A stretch of 64,000 nucleotides of DNA, from the NCBI GenBank assembly GCA_964461815.1, contig CAYWVF010000011.1:1-64000 (forward strand). Direction: 5' to 3'. Each line of letters opens with the position of its first letter. Position 1 is the stretch's first letter. The stretch is from JAAZBA01 sp964461815. GTDB lineage: Bacteria; Bacillota; Clostridia; Oscillospirales; QAMX01. The notes beneath the pieces are model-generated. The model had not been told where the DNA came from and ran no database searches. It was given only the letters and a program-made list of their open reading frames with translations. The translations under genes were made by a program, and so were the position numbers. This document shows positions 42,380-50,849 of the stretch, piece after piece.

Positions 42380-42733
42380 ATGGCTAGAGTAAAAGGCGCA
42401 ATGATGACGCGCAAGAGAAGAAAGAAGATATTAAAGCTTGCTAAGGGTTATTTCGGCTCTAAGTCCAAGCTCTTTAAAACTGCCAATCAGGCTGTCATGA
42501 AGTCCCTCAAGTACGCTTATGTAGGTCGTAGACTTAAGAAGCGTGATTTCAGACGCCTTTGGATCACAAGAATTTCCGCTCAGTGCAAGATGAATGGTAT
42601 CAACTATTCTCGTTTTATGAACGGACTCAAGAAAGCCGGCATCACAATGAACAGAAAGATGCTCGCTGAGATCGCAGTAAGCGATAAGGCTGCTTTCGCT
42701 TCCCTCGTTGAGAAGGCAAAGGCTGCATTATAA
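42380..42733 (+). CDS. rplT: 50S ribosomal protein L20
   Basis: 117 residues: MARVKGAMMTRKRRKKILKLAKGYFGSKSKL (in pieces), a central YVGRRLKKRDFRRLWITRI and NGLKKAGITMNRKMLAEIA. L20 starts 50S assembly and in Firmicutes represses its own operon through the leader. Last gene of the infC operon, followed by a terminator. Confidence 0.98.
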   Translation: MARVKGAMMTRKRRKKILKLAKGYFGSKSKLFKTANQAVMKSLKYAYVGRRLKKRDFRRLWITRISAQCKMNGINYSRFMNGLKKAGITMNRKMLAEIAVSDKAAFASLVEKAKAAL

Positions 42734-42743
42734 TGTCCTTTTT

Positions 42744-42774
42744 ACAGCCCAAAAATTTTTTGGGCTGTTTTTAT
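42744..42774 (+). terminator. Terminator of infC-rpmI-rplT
   Basis: Stem ACAGCCCA (42744-42751) / TGGGCTGT (42761-42768), extended by A-T pairs, followed by TTTTTA. Confidence 0.88.
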
Positions 42775-42793
42775 TATATTTTGGAGGCTTTTT

Positions 42794-43564
42794 ATGTGTA
42801 ATACGTACAATATTTCGTCCGTAGCAGCAACTGTAGCATCTATGCTCGATGTTAGTGCACCTGTGTACGCTTCTCCGGCTTACGCTCCGATCGCCAAAAA
42901 AAAGGTTGATCGTGTGCTCTTATATAATCCTGACGCAATCGCACTCTGGATATACGAAAAGTATTCCGACTTATTTGCACAAGCCGATGAACGCGCTCAG
43001 GTAAAAATTCATGCACGCTCTGTTATGCCCTCAGTTACACCTGTTTGCTTTGCTACCATGTACACCGGCGCTATGCCGTCTGTTCATGGTATTCAGAAAT
43101 ATGAGAAGCCTGTCATAAGCATTGAGACACTTTTCGATACACTTATCGAAGCAGGTAAAAAGCCTGCGATCATCTCCTACGGTGACAGCAGCATTTCAAA
43201 AATATTCCTCGGTCGTAATATGGATTACTACATTGCAGACAAAATGGACGGTATAAATGAGCTTGCATTAAAGCTAATGGCAGAGGATAAATATGATCTC
43301 ATCACACTTTACAACGGCAATTATGACAGCATGATGCATAAAAATGGGCCCGAATCCGATATTTCACTGAACGCACTGCGCCATAACATCAGTACCTATG
43401 CTGCGCTTTATGAGCAGGCGAAGAAGGTATGGAGCGGCAAAAAATGGGCACTCGGCTTCTGCCCCGATCATGGCTGTCACCAGATAGACGAGGGCAGCGG
43501 CTCTCATGGTCTCGACATGGAAGAAGATATGAATGTCATCCATATGTGGAGCTTTGGCGAATGA
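42794..43564 (+). CDS. Alkaline-phosphatase-superfamily hydrolase, compact
   Basis: 256 residues. The nucleophile region SVMPSVTPVCFATMYTGAMPSVHGI (in pieces; Thr82 is the likely nucleophile) matches type I phosphodiesterase/nucleotide pyrophosphatase relatives. DLITLYNGNYDSMMHKNGPES and FCPDHGCH supply the Asp/His metal ligands, and GSHGLDMEEDMNV the last one. The usual N-terminal first Asp (from a strand like LLxxxDG) is represented by DRVLLYNPDA, which is weak. Family members are commonly 400 residues or more, so this is a small form. No signal peptide is seen. GGAGG lies upstream, and it is separated from rplT by a terminator. Confidence 0.8.
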   Translation: MCNTYNISSVAATVASMLDVSAPVYASPAYAPIAKKKVDRVLLYNPDAIALWIYEKYSDLFAQADERAQVKIHARSVMPSVTPVCFATMYTGAMPSVHGIQKYEKPVISIETLFDTLIEAGKKPAIISYGDSSISKIFLGRNMDYYIADKMDGINELALKLMAEDKYDLITLYNGNYDSMMHKNGPESDISLNALRHNISTYAALYEQAKKVWSGKKWALGFCPDHGCHQIDEGSGSHGLDMEEDMNVIHMWSFGE

Positions 43565-43627
43565 TCTATCATGCCATATAGTCTGATAGCTACTACACAA
43601 ATTACATATCGGTGTTCGTAAAACAGT

Positions 43628-43663
43628 TGAGCCATCGTATGGTCATGACCATACGATGGCTCA
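43628..43663. terminator. 36-base perfect palindrome, probable bidirectional terminator
   Basis: The 36 bases read the same on both strands, with no separate loop. It lies 63 bases past the phosphatase stop, and a short T-containing tail follows on the forward strand. Confidence 0.55.
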
Positions 43664-43787
43664 TTTATGCTCTTTAAGCTTTCTGATAATGAGTGACTTA
43701 TCGATACCGAAATTTTACGGCTATGTTCACGCTAAGTGCTTTTTTATGTGACAAGCGATATGCTTCTTTGCTGTCATCGAGCAAGGA

Positions 43788-44438
43788 CTATTTTATCGCT
43801 TTTATCGTATATGTCGCGCCCCAGCTGCCAAGCACCTCAACAGATGAAAAACCGGCTTCAAGCAGTGCTTCCGTTTCATGCTTCACAGTGAGCGGTGTAT
43901 CATAATGATAAAAATCATCATCGGTAATACCCTGCTCTGCTTTCAAGGCGATCAAGCTTTGACGGTAAGACAATTCTTCATCGTCAGTCATTGAAAAATA
44001 ATCCGTCAATATAAAATACCCATCAGCCTTCAGCGAAGTATGCAGCTTAGAGTACAGCGGTATTTTTTCACTCTTTGTAAAATGATGCAGGCTTTCAACC
44101 GATACAGCAGCATCAAAAGTGTTCTTCTCAAAGGGTACGTCAAAATACGATCCCAAAATCAATATGATGTCTTTATCCACAAATTTCTTTTTCAATGCAG
44201 ACAACATCCCCTTCGACAGATCGACCCCCGTAACCTTTGCGGATGGATTTTGCAAATAGTACTCTTCAAGCTCCAATCCTGTACCGCAGCCCAGATCCAG
44301 TACACGACAGCTTTCCTCGGTAGGCAGGCACTTCGCAGTAAAGAGATAAAACTCGTTTGCCGACTCGATGTTTGTCCTCATATGTTTGTCATACATATCT
44401 AATCTGTTTTCAAAAAATTCGTCCATTTTTTCAAGCAT
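43788..44438 (-). CDS. Class I SAM-dependent methyltransferase
   Basis: 216 residues. Motif I is CRVLDLGCGTGLELEEYY (about residues 40-57), then VTGVDLSKGMLSALKKKF, the FDAAVSVESLHHFTKSEK acidic/His stretch and a YFILTDYFSM strand. The FENRLDMYDKHMRTNIE N-terminus is typical of the UbiE/methyltransferase-25 group of small-molecule methyltransferases. It is single and flanked by convergent genes. Substrate is unknown. Confidence 0.88.
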   Translation of the reverse strand: MLEKMDEFFENRLDMYDKHMRTNIESANEFYLFTAKCLPTEESCRVLDLGCGTGLELEEYYLQNPSAKVTGVDLSKGMLSALKKKFVDKDIILILGSYFDVPFEKNTFDAAVSVESLHHFTKSEKIPLYSKLHTSLKADGYFILTDYFSMTDDEELSYRQSLIALKAEQGITDDDFYHYDTPLTVKHETEALLEAGFSSVEVLGSWGATYTIKAIK

Positions 44439-44510
44439 AACATTGCCTCCTTGAAGCTTTCAGACAAATAAATTATATATAAAAATGTAAAAATTTCTAA
44501 TGTCCAAGCA

Positions 44511-44541
44511 AAAGCCGCCCGAACGTTTTTATTCGGACGGT
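44511..44541 (-). terminator. Terminator of the lipase-like gene
   Basis: Read leftward, ACCGTCCGAA pairs with TTCGGGCGGC (one G-T pair) and a TTTTG tail follows, 49 bases past the stop at 44590. It shares its core with 16142-16175 and 40397-40422. Confidence 0.75.
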
Positions 44542-44589
44542 CTTTAATATTGATCTACACTATTTTGTCTGCCTACAACCGCAAGCAGT

Positions 44590-46029
44590 TCAGTCTAAAT
44601 CAAAATAATCGTATATCTTCGAGTCTGTAATAAAGTATTCAGCATGTGAATAGCCTTTCAGCTTTACTGTTTTAAACTGTTCTCCGAGCTCGGCGCTCCT
44701 TACAGCGACCGTTCCGTCGCCTTCCTCAGTCTTTACAAAGCCGTTCTCATCGTATACATCATCTGTTGCCGTGCCGATACCAATTATGTTTATAACATTT
44801 TCAGCACCAAGCTTTTCAAGCTTTTTCGTTGCGCGGCTGTTGTTCAGATCCTCAAGAAATGTATTTTTTACATCACTGTAGCAATCATCGTATATCGGTT
44901 GCATGTCGTACACTGCTTTAAGATACTGATCTGCAAAAACGAGCTTTGTTTCAGCATCCGATTTGCCGTACTTGATATACGAAAGCAATGACAGTGCTAG
45001 ATCGTACATGCTATTGCTGCCAAATTCAGCACCTGTTACCAATCCGTATGCCTTTGCCGAGCCTTGATACGGAGCACCCAGTGTCATGAGCTTATCTATA
45101 TTTTCATAATTACTATCTGTCTGAATATAGTCTCTGGCTATCAATGCACCTTGACTATGAGCTACGATCGATACCTTATCCGAATCAGTCTTCTCAAGTA
45201 CTTCTTCAACATATTTTGAAAACGTATCTACGCTTTCATCTATAGGATTTCTCAGCGATTCATAGCCGAAGATAAAGTAATCCTCATTATATTTCAGTCC
45301 GTTTTTCTCAAGCATTTTAAACAGCGGTACATACGTATCTATAAACGGTTCTACATAATACTCTACGCCGTCTGTTTCTGTCATGTAGTACTCGCCTACA
45401 CCTGTTTTCGCTACCGCTACCTTTTCGAGAGCTGCCTCGACTATCGGTACCAACGCCGACATCAGTATCTGCATAAACGAATCGTCCATGCTCATGTCTG
45501 CTATATCCCCAAGCAATTCAAACTGATCCTGAGACAGTGTTCCAAATGTTCCGGGAATAACTATGATCGGGTAATCTGCCGTGATCTTATTGAGTATGAT
45601 GCCGTCAAATTTTATTGTGACCGTTTCCGTCTCCTGATCCCAGCTAACATCCGCTCCCATATTCTCCGATATGAATCTTATGGGAACCATCGTTCTGCCG
45701 TTTTTAATGTACGGCGCAGTAAGCAGTGTCTTCTCCTCGCCGTTCACAGTTACAGCTTTGCTTCCGATCGTCAGCATTATCTCAAGATCATCAATTCGTA
45801 TTCCGACACTTTGCGTTTTCTCATCCCAATCAACAACGCCGCCCATTTTCTCACTGACTATGCGTATAGGCACCATCGTTGTTCCGTTCAGTATCTCCGG
45901 CTGCTGATCGAATGCAAGCACCTCGTCATTAAATACGACCGTCACACCATTAGATACGGCTGTTACACCGGAAAATGACATTATTATCATCAACACGCTC
46001 AATGCAAGAGCAAGTTTTTTCTTCATCAC
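44590..46029 (-). CDS. Exported lipase-like alpha/beta hydrolase with stalk domain
   Basis: 479 residues. A signal peptide (residues 1-25) is followed by a copper-amine-oxidase-N-like stalk domain with two repeats: VVFNDEVLAFDQQPEILNGTTMVPIRIVSE and the MVPIRFISENMGADVSWDQET unit (residues about 30-145). The lipase-like domain begins YPIIVIPGTFG, has the nucleophile elbow VAHSQGALIARDYI (Ser in the AHSQG variant of GxSxG) and MTLGAPYQGSAKAYG after it. A late His in GYSHAEYF may complete the triad. Probably a surface or secreted esterase. Single gene. Confidence 0.85.
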   Translation of the reverse strand: MMKKKLALALSVLMIIMSFSGVTAVSNGVTVVFNDEVLAFDQQPEILNGTTMVPIRIVSEKMGGVVDWDEKTQSVGIRIDDLEIMLTIGSKAVTVNGEEKTLLTAPYIKNGRTMVPIRFISENMGADVSWDQETETVTIKFDGIILNKITADYPIIVIPGTFGTLSQDQFELLGDIADMSMDDSFMQILMSALVPIVEAALEKVAVAKTGVGEYYMTETDGVEYYVEPFIDTYVPLFKMLEKNGLKYNEDYFIFGYESLRNPIDESVDTFSKYVEEVLEKTDSDKVSIVAHSQGALIARDYIQTDSNYENIDKLMTLGAPYQGSAKAYGLVTGAEFGSNSMYDLALSLLSYIKYGKSDAETKLVFADQYLKAVYDMQPIYDDCYSDVKNTFLEDLNNSRATKKLEKLGAENVINIIGIGTATDDVYDENGFVKTEEGDGTVAVRSAELGEQFKTVKLKGYSHAEYFITDSKIYDYFDLD

Positions 46030-46133
46030 TGTTCCTCCCTAACTGTATCGTCGCATATTATTATACAGTTAAAGTTTGCTGTTTTCAAGCGTTTCATGAA
46101 TTATTAAGAATATCGTGCGAATTTTATTCCTTT

Positions 46134-47351
46134 TTAGATGTTTCCGACTATCGATATAGACATTTTATCTAAATCATAGTATTTTCTTGCCGTATCTCGC
46201 AGCGTATCACGATCCACCGCATCGTATCTGCCTATGACCTCATCCGGATCGGCTATCTCACCCATGAGAAGCTCCGATCTTGCCATATGATTCATTCTTG
46301 TCGCAGTGCTTTCAAGTCCCATCAGTATGGATGATCTGCACTGCTCCTTTGCGCGATTCAGCTCTTTTTCCGTCACACCGTCCTCTAACAGCTTATTCAG
46401 TACATCCTGCGTCAGCTTCAGAGCCTTCTCCTGTGACTGTGGATTGAGTGCCATGTATATACCGCACATTCCCGTATCGGCATGCGATGCGGTATATGTG
46501 TATACGCTGTAGCAGAGACCGTTTTCCTCACGTATCGTTCTGAATAGTCTCGATGACATTCCTCCGCCGAGTATATTATTGAAAAGCTGCATTGCGTATC
46601 TGTCACCGTCATCATATGAATATCCGGGGAAGCCTATACATATATGATTCTGCTCTATTCGTTTTTTCTTTGTCGTATTTACCTGCTGGTATTCGGCTTT
46701 TTTGGGCTTTACGGTCTTGTTTATCGGCAGCTGCGACAGGCGGTTCTTCAAATACTCTATCACATCATTTCCGAAATTACCCGAAATAGCTACGACTGTA
46801 TTTCCGGCAGTATAGTACTTACTCATGTATTCTCTGAGCGTGTCTCCTGTCATTTTTTCAAGCGTAGTCTTTCTGCCGAGTATCGGCATCCCGAGAGGTG
46901 AGCCTTTGAACACTCCGGATATCAAGCGCTCCGACGCAAGCTCGTCCGGTGTGTCCTCGTACATATCTATCTCCTCGAAGATGACACCTCTTTCAAGCTC
47001 CATCTCACGCTCGTCAAACGTGGATTCAAACACAAGCTCGCACAAAAGCTTTGCCGATTCAAGCATATTAGTGTCAAGTGCTCGAAAATAGTAGCTCGTA
47101 CATTCCTTTGTTGTAAATGCATTGAAGCCTCCGCCCAGCTCGTCCATACGTTCCGCAAGCTGTGCCGCCGTATGTGCATTCGTACCCTTAAACATCATAT
47201 GCTCAATATAATGTGATATTCCGTTAATACGGCTGTTTTCATAGCGTGAACCGCATCCGAACCATATTCCCATCGTTGCCGAGCGTACATATGGAAGTCT
47301 CTCTGCGACTATTCTTACGCCATTCGGCAATCTTATCTTCTCTATATGCAT
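46134..47351 (-). CDS. M16 family zinc peptidase (YmxG/PqqL-like)
   Basis: 405 residues from the ATG at 47351 (AAAGG 8-9 bases upstream; an earlier TTG is too close to that site). The inverted zinc motif HxxEH is HYIEH (His47, Glu50, His51), followed by MMFKGTNAHTA and the downstream glutamate region ELERGVIFEEIDMYEDTPDELA. The C-terminal inactive half is present. It is a processing-peptidase-like protein placed directly downstream of pnp, as ymxG is near pnpA in Bacillus. Confidence 0.94.
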   Translation of the reverse strand: MHIEKIRLPNGVRIVAERLPYVRSATMGIWFGCGSRYENSRINGISHYIEHMMFKGTNAHTAAQLAERMDELGGGFNAFTTKECTSYYFRALDTNMLESAKLLCELVFESTFDEREMELERGVIFEEIDMYEDTPDELASERLISGVFKGSPLGMPILGRKTTLEKMTGDTLREYMSKYYTAGNTVVAISGNFGNDVIEYLKNRLSQLPINKTVKPKKAEYQQVNTTKKKRIEQNHICIGFPGYSYDDGDRYAMQLFNNILGGGMSSRLFRTIREENGLCYSVYTYTASHADTGMCGIYMALNPQSQEKALKLTQDVLNKLLEDGVTEKELNRAKEQCRSSILMGLESTATRMNHMARSELLMGEIADPDEVIGRYDAVDRDTLRDTARKYYDLDKMSISIVGNI

Positions 47352-47383
47352 AAAATCAATCCTTTTCAATACACAAAGTCATA

Positions 47384-47412
47384 CAAGGCTGCCACCATTG
47401 GTGACAGCCTTG
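47384..47412 (-). terminator. Hairpin after pnp
   Basis: Near-perfect 13-base stem (CAAGGCTG.CACCA / TGGTGGCAGCCTTG read leftward) 26 bases past the pnp stop; the T run is weak. Confidence 0.65.
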
Positions 47413-47437
47413 CTTTATGAAATATATTCAGTTCTGA

Positions 47438-49549
47438 TCAAACCTTTTCGCTGTCAAGCACGTCTTTTCTGGACATATTGATCCTGCCCTTATCGTCGAT
47501 CTCTATGATCTTTGCCCATGTCATATCACCGACATTGATAACATCTTCAACCTTACCGACTCTGCGATTTTCAAGCTTTGAAATATGGATCATGCCTTCC
47601 TTGCCCGGTGCGAATTCAACGAATGCGCCGAATGTCATGATTCTTGTACACTTACAGTAGAACACATCGCCCACCTTCGGGTCAAGAACGATAGATTCTA
47701 TTATCTTTAATGCCTGACGGCATGCGTTGATATCTGTTGCAGCAATAAATACACTACCGTCATCCTCGATATCGATCTTTGTGCCTGTATCTGCTGTGAT
47801 CTTCTGGATCACGCTGCCGCCCTTACCGATGACCTCACGGATCTTATCGGGATCGATGGATGTACGGAGCATTTTCGGTGCGTATGCGGACAGCTCGCTT
47901 CTCGGCTCTGCGATAGCCTTAAGCATTATCTCGTCAAGAATAGCAAGCCTTGCGATCCTTGTTCTCTCAAATGCGCTTTCGATGATCTCTCTTGTCAAGC
48001 CATCGATCTTAAGGTCCATCTGTATAGCTGTGATACCTGTCTTTGTACCTGCTACCTTAAAGTCCATATCGCCGAAGAAGTCTTCTATGCCCTGGATATC
48101 GGTAAATGTAAGCCAGCGGTCACCCTCTGTTACAAGTCCGCAGGAGATACCGGCTACAGGAGCCTTTATCGGTACACCTGCATCCATAAGCGCAAGTGTG
48201 GAACCGCATACAGAACCCTGAGATGTGGAACCGTTAGAGGAAAGAACCTCGGAAACAAGTCTGATGCTGTACGGGAACTCTTCTTCCGACGGGATAACAG
48301 GCTCAAGAGCACGCTCTGCGAGTGCGCCGTGACCTATCTCACGTCTGCCCGGGCTTCTTGACGGCTTTGCTTCGCCGACAGAATAGGACGGGAAGTTATA
48401 ATGATGCATATATCTCTTAGATTCTTCTTCATATATCGTATCAAGAGGCTGTACATCTCCGGATGTACCGAGTGTAGCGATCGTGAGAACCTGTGTCTGT
48501 CCTCTTGTAAACATACCCGAACCATGTGCTCTCGGAAGAATACCTACCTCAGCAGCCAGCGGACGTACTTCGTCCATCTGTCTTCCGTCAACACGCTTCT
48601 GCTCATCAAGCAGCAGACGACGTACAACGTATTTTTCGAGCTTGTATACACAGTCGCCTACGAGGTCTATCGTATCCGGGAACTGCTCTGTAAAATGCTC
48701 TACGAGCTCATCTGTCAATGCATTTATTCTGTCGTCACGCACTGTCTTATCGTCTGTATCAACAGCTTCACGCATCTTGTCAAGTGCGTATTCCTTAATA
48801 GCCTCATACAGTGCATCGTCATGTGCAACTGCTGCGTACTCGAATTTTTCCTTACCTACCTCAGCGGCAATACCCTTGATAAATTCAACGATCTTCTTGT
48901 TCTCTTCGTGAGCATACATGATGGCATCAAGCATCTGAGCTTCCGGGATCTGATCTGCACCGGCTTCGATCATTGCGATCTTGGAATCCGTGCTTGCAAC
49001 GGTCACGTGCATACGGCTCTTTTCACGCTCTGCCGATGTCGGGTTAATAACAAATTTATCATCAACAAGTCCTACTACACAGCCGGCAATAGGTCCGTTC
49101 CACGGAATATCGGAAATAGCGATAGCAACAGATGTACCGATCATAGCTGCGATCTCCGGCAGACAATCGGAATCTACGCTCATAACTGTAGCTGCAATAG
49201 CTACGTCATTTCTCATATCCTTCGGGAACAGCGGTCTTATAGGACGATCTATAAGTCTGGAAGCAAGTATAGCCTTCTCCGAGGGACGGCCTTCACGTCT
49301 GTTCCAACTTCCCGGGATGCGGCCTACAGCATAAAGACGCTCTTCAAAATCAACTGATAACGGGAAAAAGTCAATACCCTCACGCGGCTTTTCGGATGCT
49401 GTTGCAGTTACGAGAACAACAGTATCACCGTAGGATACCATACATGAACCGTTGGCAAGCTGTGCCTTTTTTCCTGTTTCGATCTTTAAACGTCTGCCTG
49501 CGAAGGTCGTTTCAAAGACCTTTTCATTTGGGAATTGCATGTGTTTCAT
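47438..49549 (-). CDS. pnp: Polynucleotide phosphorylase
   Basis: 703-residue PNPase: two RNase PH domains separated by a helical domain, then KH and S1 RNA-binding domains. Seen: FAGRRLKIETGKKAQLANGS at the start, GRREGRPSEKAILASRLIDRPIRPLFP (first PH core), GRREIGHGALAERAL with VSEVLSSNGSTSQGSVCGSTLALMDAG (active core, in pieces), DMDFKVAGTKTGITAIQMDLKI, a KH motif IREVIGKGGSVIQKI and an S1 domain ending RINMSRKDVLDSEKV. It degrades RNA 3' to 5' with phosphate. It lies 182 bases downstream of rpsO; the gap holds a hairpin (49678-49720) that could be a processing site or weak terminator. Confidence 0.98.
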   Translation of the reverse strand: MKHMQFPNEKVFETTFAGRRLKIETGKKAQLANGSCMVSYGDTVVLVTATASEKPREGIDFFPLSVDFEERLYAVGRIPGSWNRREGRPSEKAILASRLIDRPIRPLFPKDMRNDVAIAATVMSVDSDCLPEIAAMIGTSVAIAISDIPWNGPIAGCVVGLVDDKFVINPTSAEREKSRMHVTVASTDSKIAMIEAGADQIPEAQMLDAIMYAHEENKKIVEFIKGIAAEVGKEKFEYAAVAHDDALYEAIKEYALDKMREAVDTDDKTVRDDRINALTDELVEHFTEQFPDTIDLVGDCVYKLEKYVVRRLLLDEQKRVDGRQMDEVRPLAAEVGILPRAHGSGMFTRGQTQVLTIATLGTSGDVQPLDTIYEEESKRYMHHYNFPSYSVGEAKPSRSPGRREIGHGALAERALEPVIPSEEEFPYSIRLVSEVLSSNGSTSQGSVCGSTLALMDAGVPIKAPVAGISCGLVTEGDRWLTFTDIQGIEDFFGDMDFKVAGTKTGITAIQMDLKIDGLTREIIESAFERTRIARLAILDEIMLKAIAEPRSELSAYAPKMLRTSIDPDKIREVIGKGGSVIQKITADTGTKIDIEDDGSVFIAATDINACRQALKIIESIVLDPKVGDVFYCKCTRIMTFGAFVEFAPGKEGMIHISKLENRRVGKVEDVINVGDMTWAKIIEIDDKGRINMSRKDVLDSEKV

Positions 49550-49731
49550 TTGTATTTGACTCCTTTCAATATTTACCGGAGCCTCATCGTTTTAGCACTT
49601 GAATTCATGCTCAAATATCTTCAAGCACAAATTCAACTGCTAAACTACAACAAGGCACTCGGTTTAAATTACGCTGAACGGAGGGACAGGTATATCTTGG
49701 CGACACACCCGTTCCTCCGTACTTAGTTTGA

Positions 49732-49998
49732 TTACTTTCTGATGTTGAGCTTTGCAATGATAGCACGGTAACGCTCGATGTCCTTCTTCTGTAAATAGTT
49801 AAGAAGGGCGCGGCGCTGACCAACCATCTTAAACAGACCACGACGGGAATGATTATCCTTCTTATGGATCTTAAGATGCTCTGTCAATGTTACGATACGC
49901 TCTGTAAGGATAGCGATCTGAACCTCAGGGGATCCTGTGTCTGTCTCATGAAGACGATTGTTTTCAATTACCTGTGTTTTCTGCTCTTTTAACAGCAT
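49732..49998 (-). CDS. rpsO: 30S ribosomal protein S15
   Basis: 88 residues from the ATG at 49998 (GGAGGT eight bases upstream). S15 features: RLHETDTGSPEVQIAILTERI, LTEHLKIHKKDNHSRRGLFKMVGQRRALLNYL (in pieces). The frame runs further upstream to 50094 but that part lies in the leader. It precedes pnp, the usual rpsO-pnp order. S15 commonly controls its own translation through the leader. Confidence 0.98.
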   Translation of the reverse strand: MLLKEQKTQVIENNRLHETDTGSPEVQIAILTERIVTLTEHLKIHKKDNHSRRGLFKMVGQRRALLNYLQKKDIERYRAIIAKLNIRK

Positions 49999-50121
49999 TT
50001 GATTGTACCTCCATTTTTTGATTATATGCCGTATGCCGAGTAAAAGGAGATGGATATACGCCCATGGAGAACGCCTGAGCCAATTACCCAGCATCGGTAT
50101 AATTGTTTCACACAGAACGAT

Positions 50122-50150
50122 ATTATATCATATAATTTTCGTTTTGTAAA
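50122..50150 (-). promoter_or_regulatory. Promoter of rpsO(-pnp) with leader
   Basis: Read leftward: -35 TTTACA (50150-50145), 17-base spacer, -10 TATAAT (50127-50122). The leader of about 115 bases to the rpsO ATG is long enough for an S15-binding structure; I did not fold it. Confidence 0.75.
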
Positions 50151-50198
50151 GCCTTTTCTGAATTTATTTTGAGAATTTCAGGTCATTCTTTCGGATTT

Positions 50199-50834
50199 TT
50201 ATTTTGAATTCTTATTCGAATCATCACGTTTCATGTTTTTACGCTTGAATGTAAATTTTGATTCCGTGCCGTTCAGCAGTCTTTTTATATTTTCCTTATG
50301 CAGATATATCACCTCTGCCGCCATAAGCACAGCTACGACCACGCAGATCGCAGACGGATGGAATATATACATCATGAGTGGGAAAAATGCCGTAGCGATT
50401 ATCGAACCCAGTGACACGTATCTTGATATGACAACTATTACCAGGAATATCGCCATGAGTACTAAAAATATGCGTATATCGAATATTCCTATCGCCGATA
50501 TTGCCGTGATAACTCCTTTTCCGCCTCTGAAGCCGAAATACAGAGGATAAACATGACCAACCACAACAAACATCATAGCTGCCAGTCTTCCGCTTTCTCC
50601 CGCTATCAAATTACCGACTATAGACGCCACGACACCCTTGAGTATATCTCCGATCATTACGGGTACCGCAAGCTTCGGGCCCATGACACGGTACGCATTC
50701 GTCGAGCCTGCATTTCCGCTTCCATGCTCACGCAGATCTATACCGAGTGCAAGCTTCGACACAATGATGCCGAAATTAAGACTTCCGAGCAGGTATGAAA
50801 TCACAGCCGAAATCAATATCAAAAGCCAATTCAC
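50199..50834 (-). CDS. plsY: Glycerol-3-phosphate acyltransferase PlsY
   Basis: 211-residue membrane protein with about five to six membrane segments. PlsY motifs: HGSGNAGSTNAYRVMG (motif 1, about residues 37-52), GHVYPLYFGFRGGKGVITAIS (motif 2) and the YIHLHKENI-like third block (here VIYLHKENIKRLLNGTESK). It uses acyl-phosphate to acylate glycerol-3-phosphate, the first step of phospholipid synthesis. It lies 15 bases after der on the same strand. The basic tail of about 20 residues is longer than average. Confidence 0.96.
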   Translation of the reverse strand: MNWLLILISAVISYLLGSLNFGIIVSKLALGIDLREHGSGNAGSTNAYRVMGPKLAVPVMIGDILKGVVASIVGNLIAGESGRLAAMMFVVVGHVYPLYFGFRGGKGVITAISAIGIFDIRIFLVLMAIFLVIVVISRYVSLGSIIATAFFPLMMYIFHPSAICVVVAVLMAAEVIYLHKENIKRLLNGTESKFTFKRKNMKRDDSNKNSK

Positions 50835-50849
50835 CTGAAAAACCTCGCT

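Noticed and set aside
48401..49357. 318-codon forward frame opposite pnp
   Set aside because: Antisense shadow of a fully recognised gene, with cysteine- and tyrosine-rich nonsense content.
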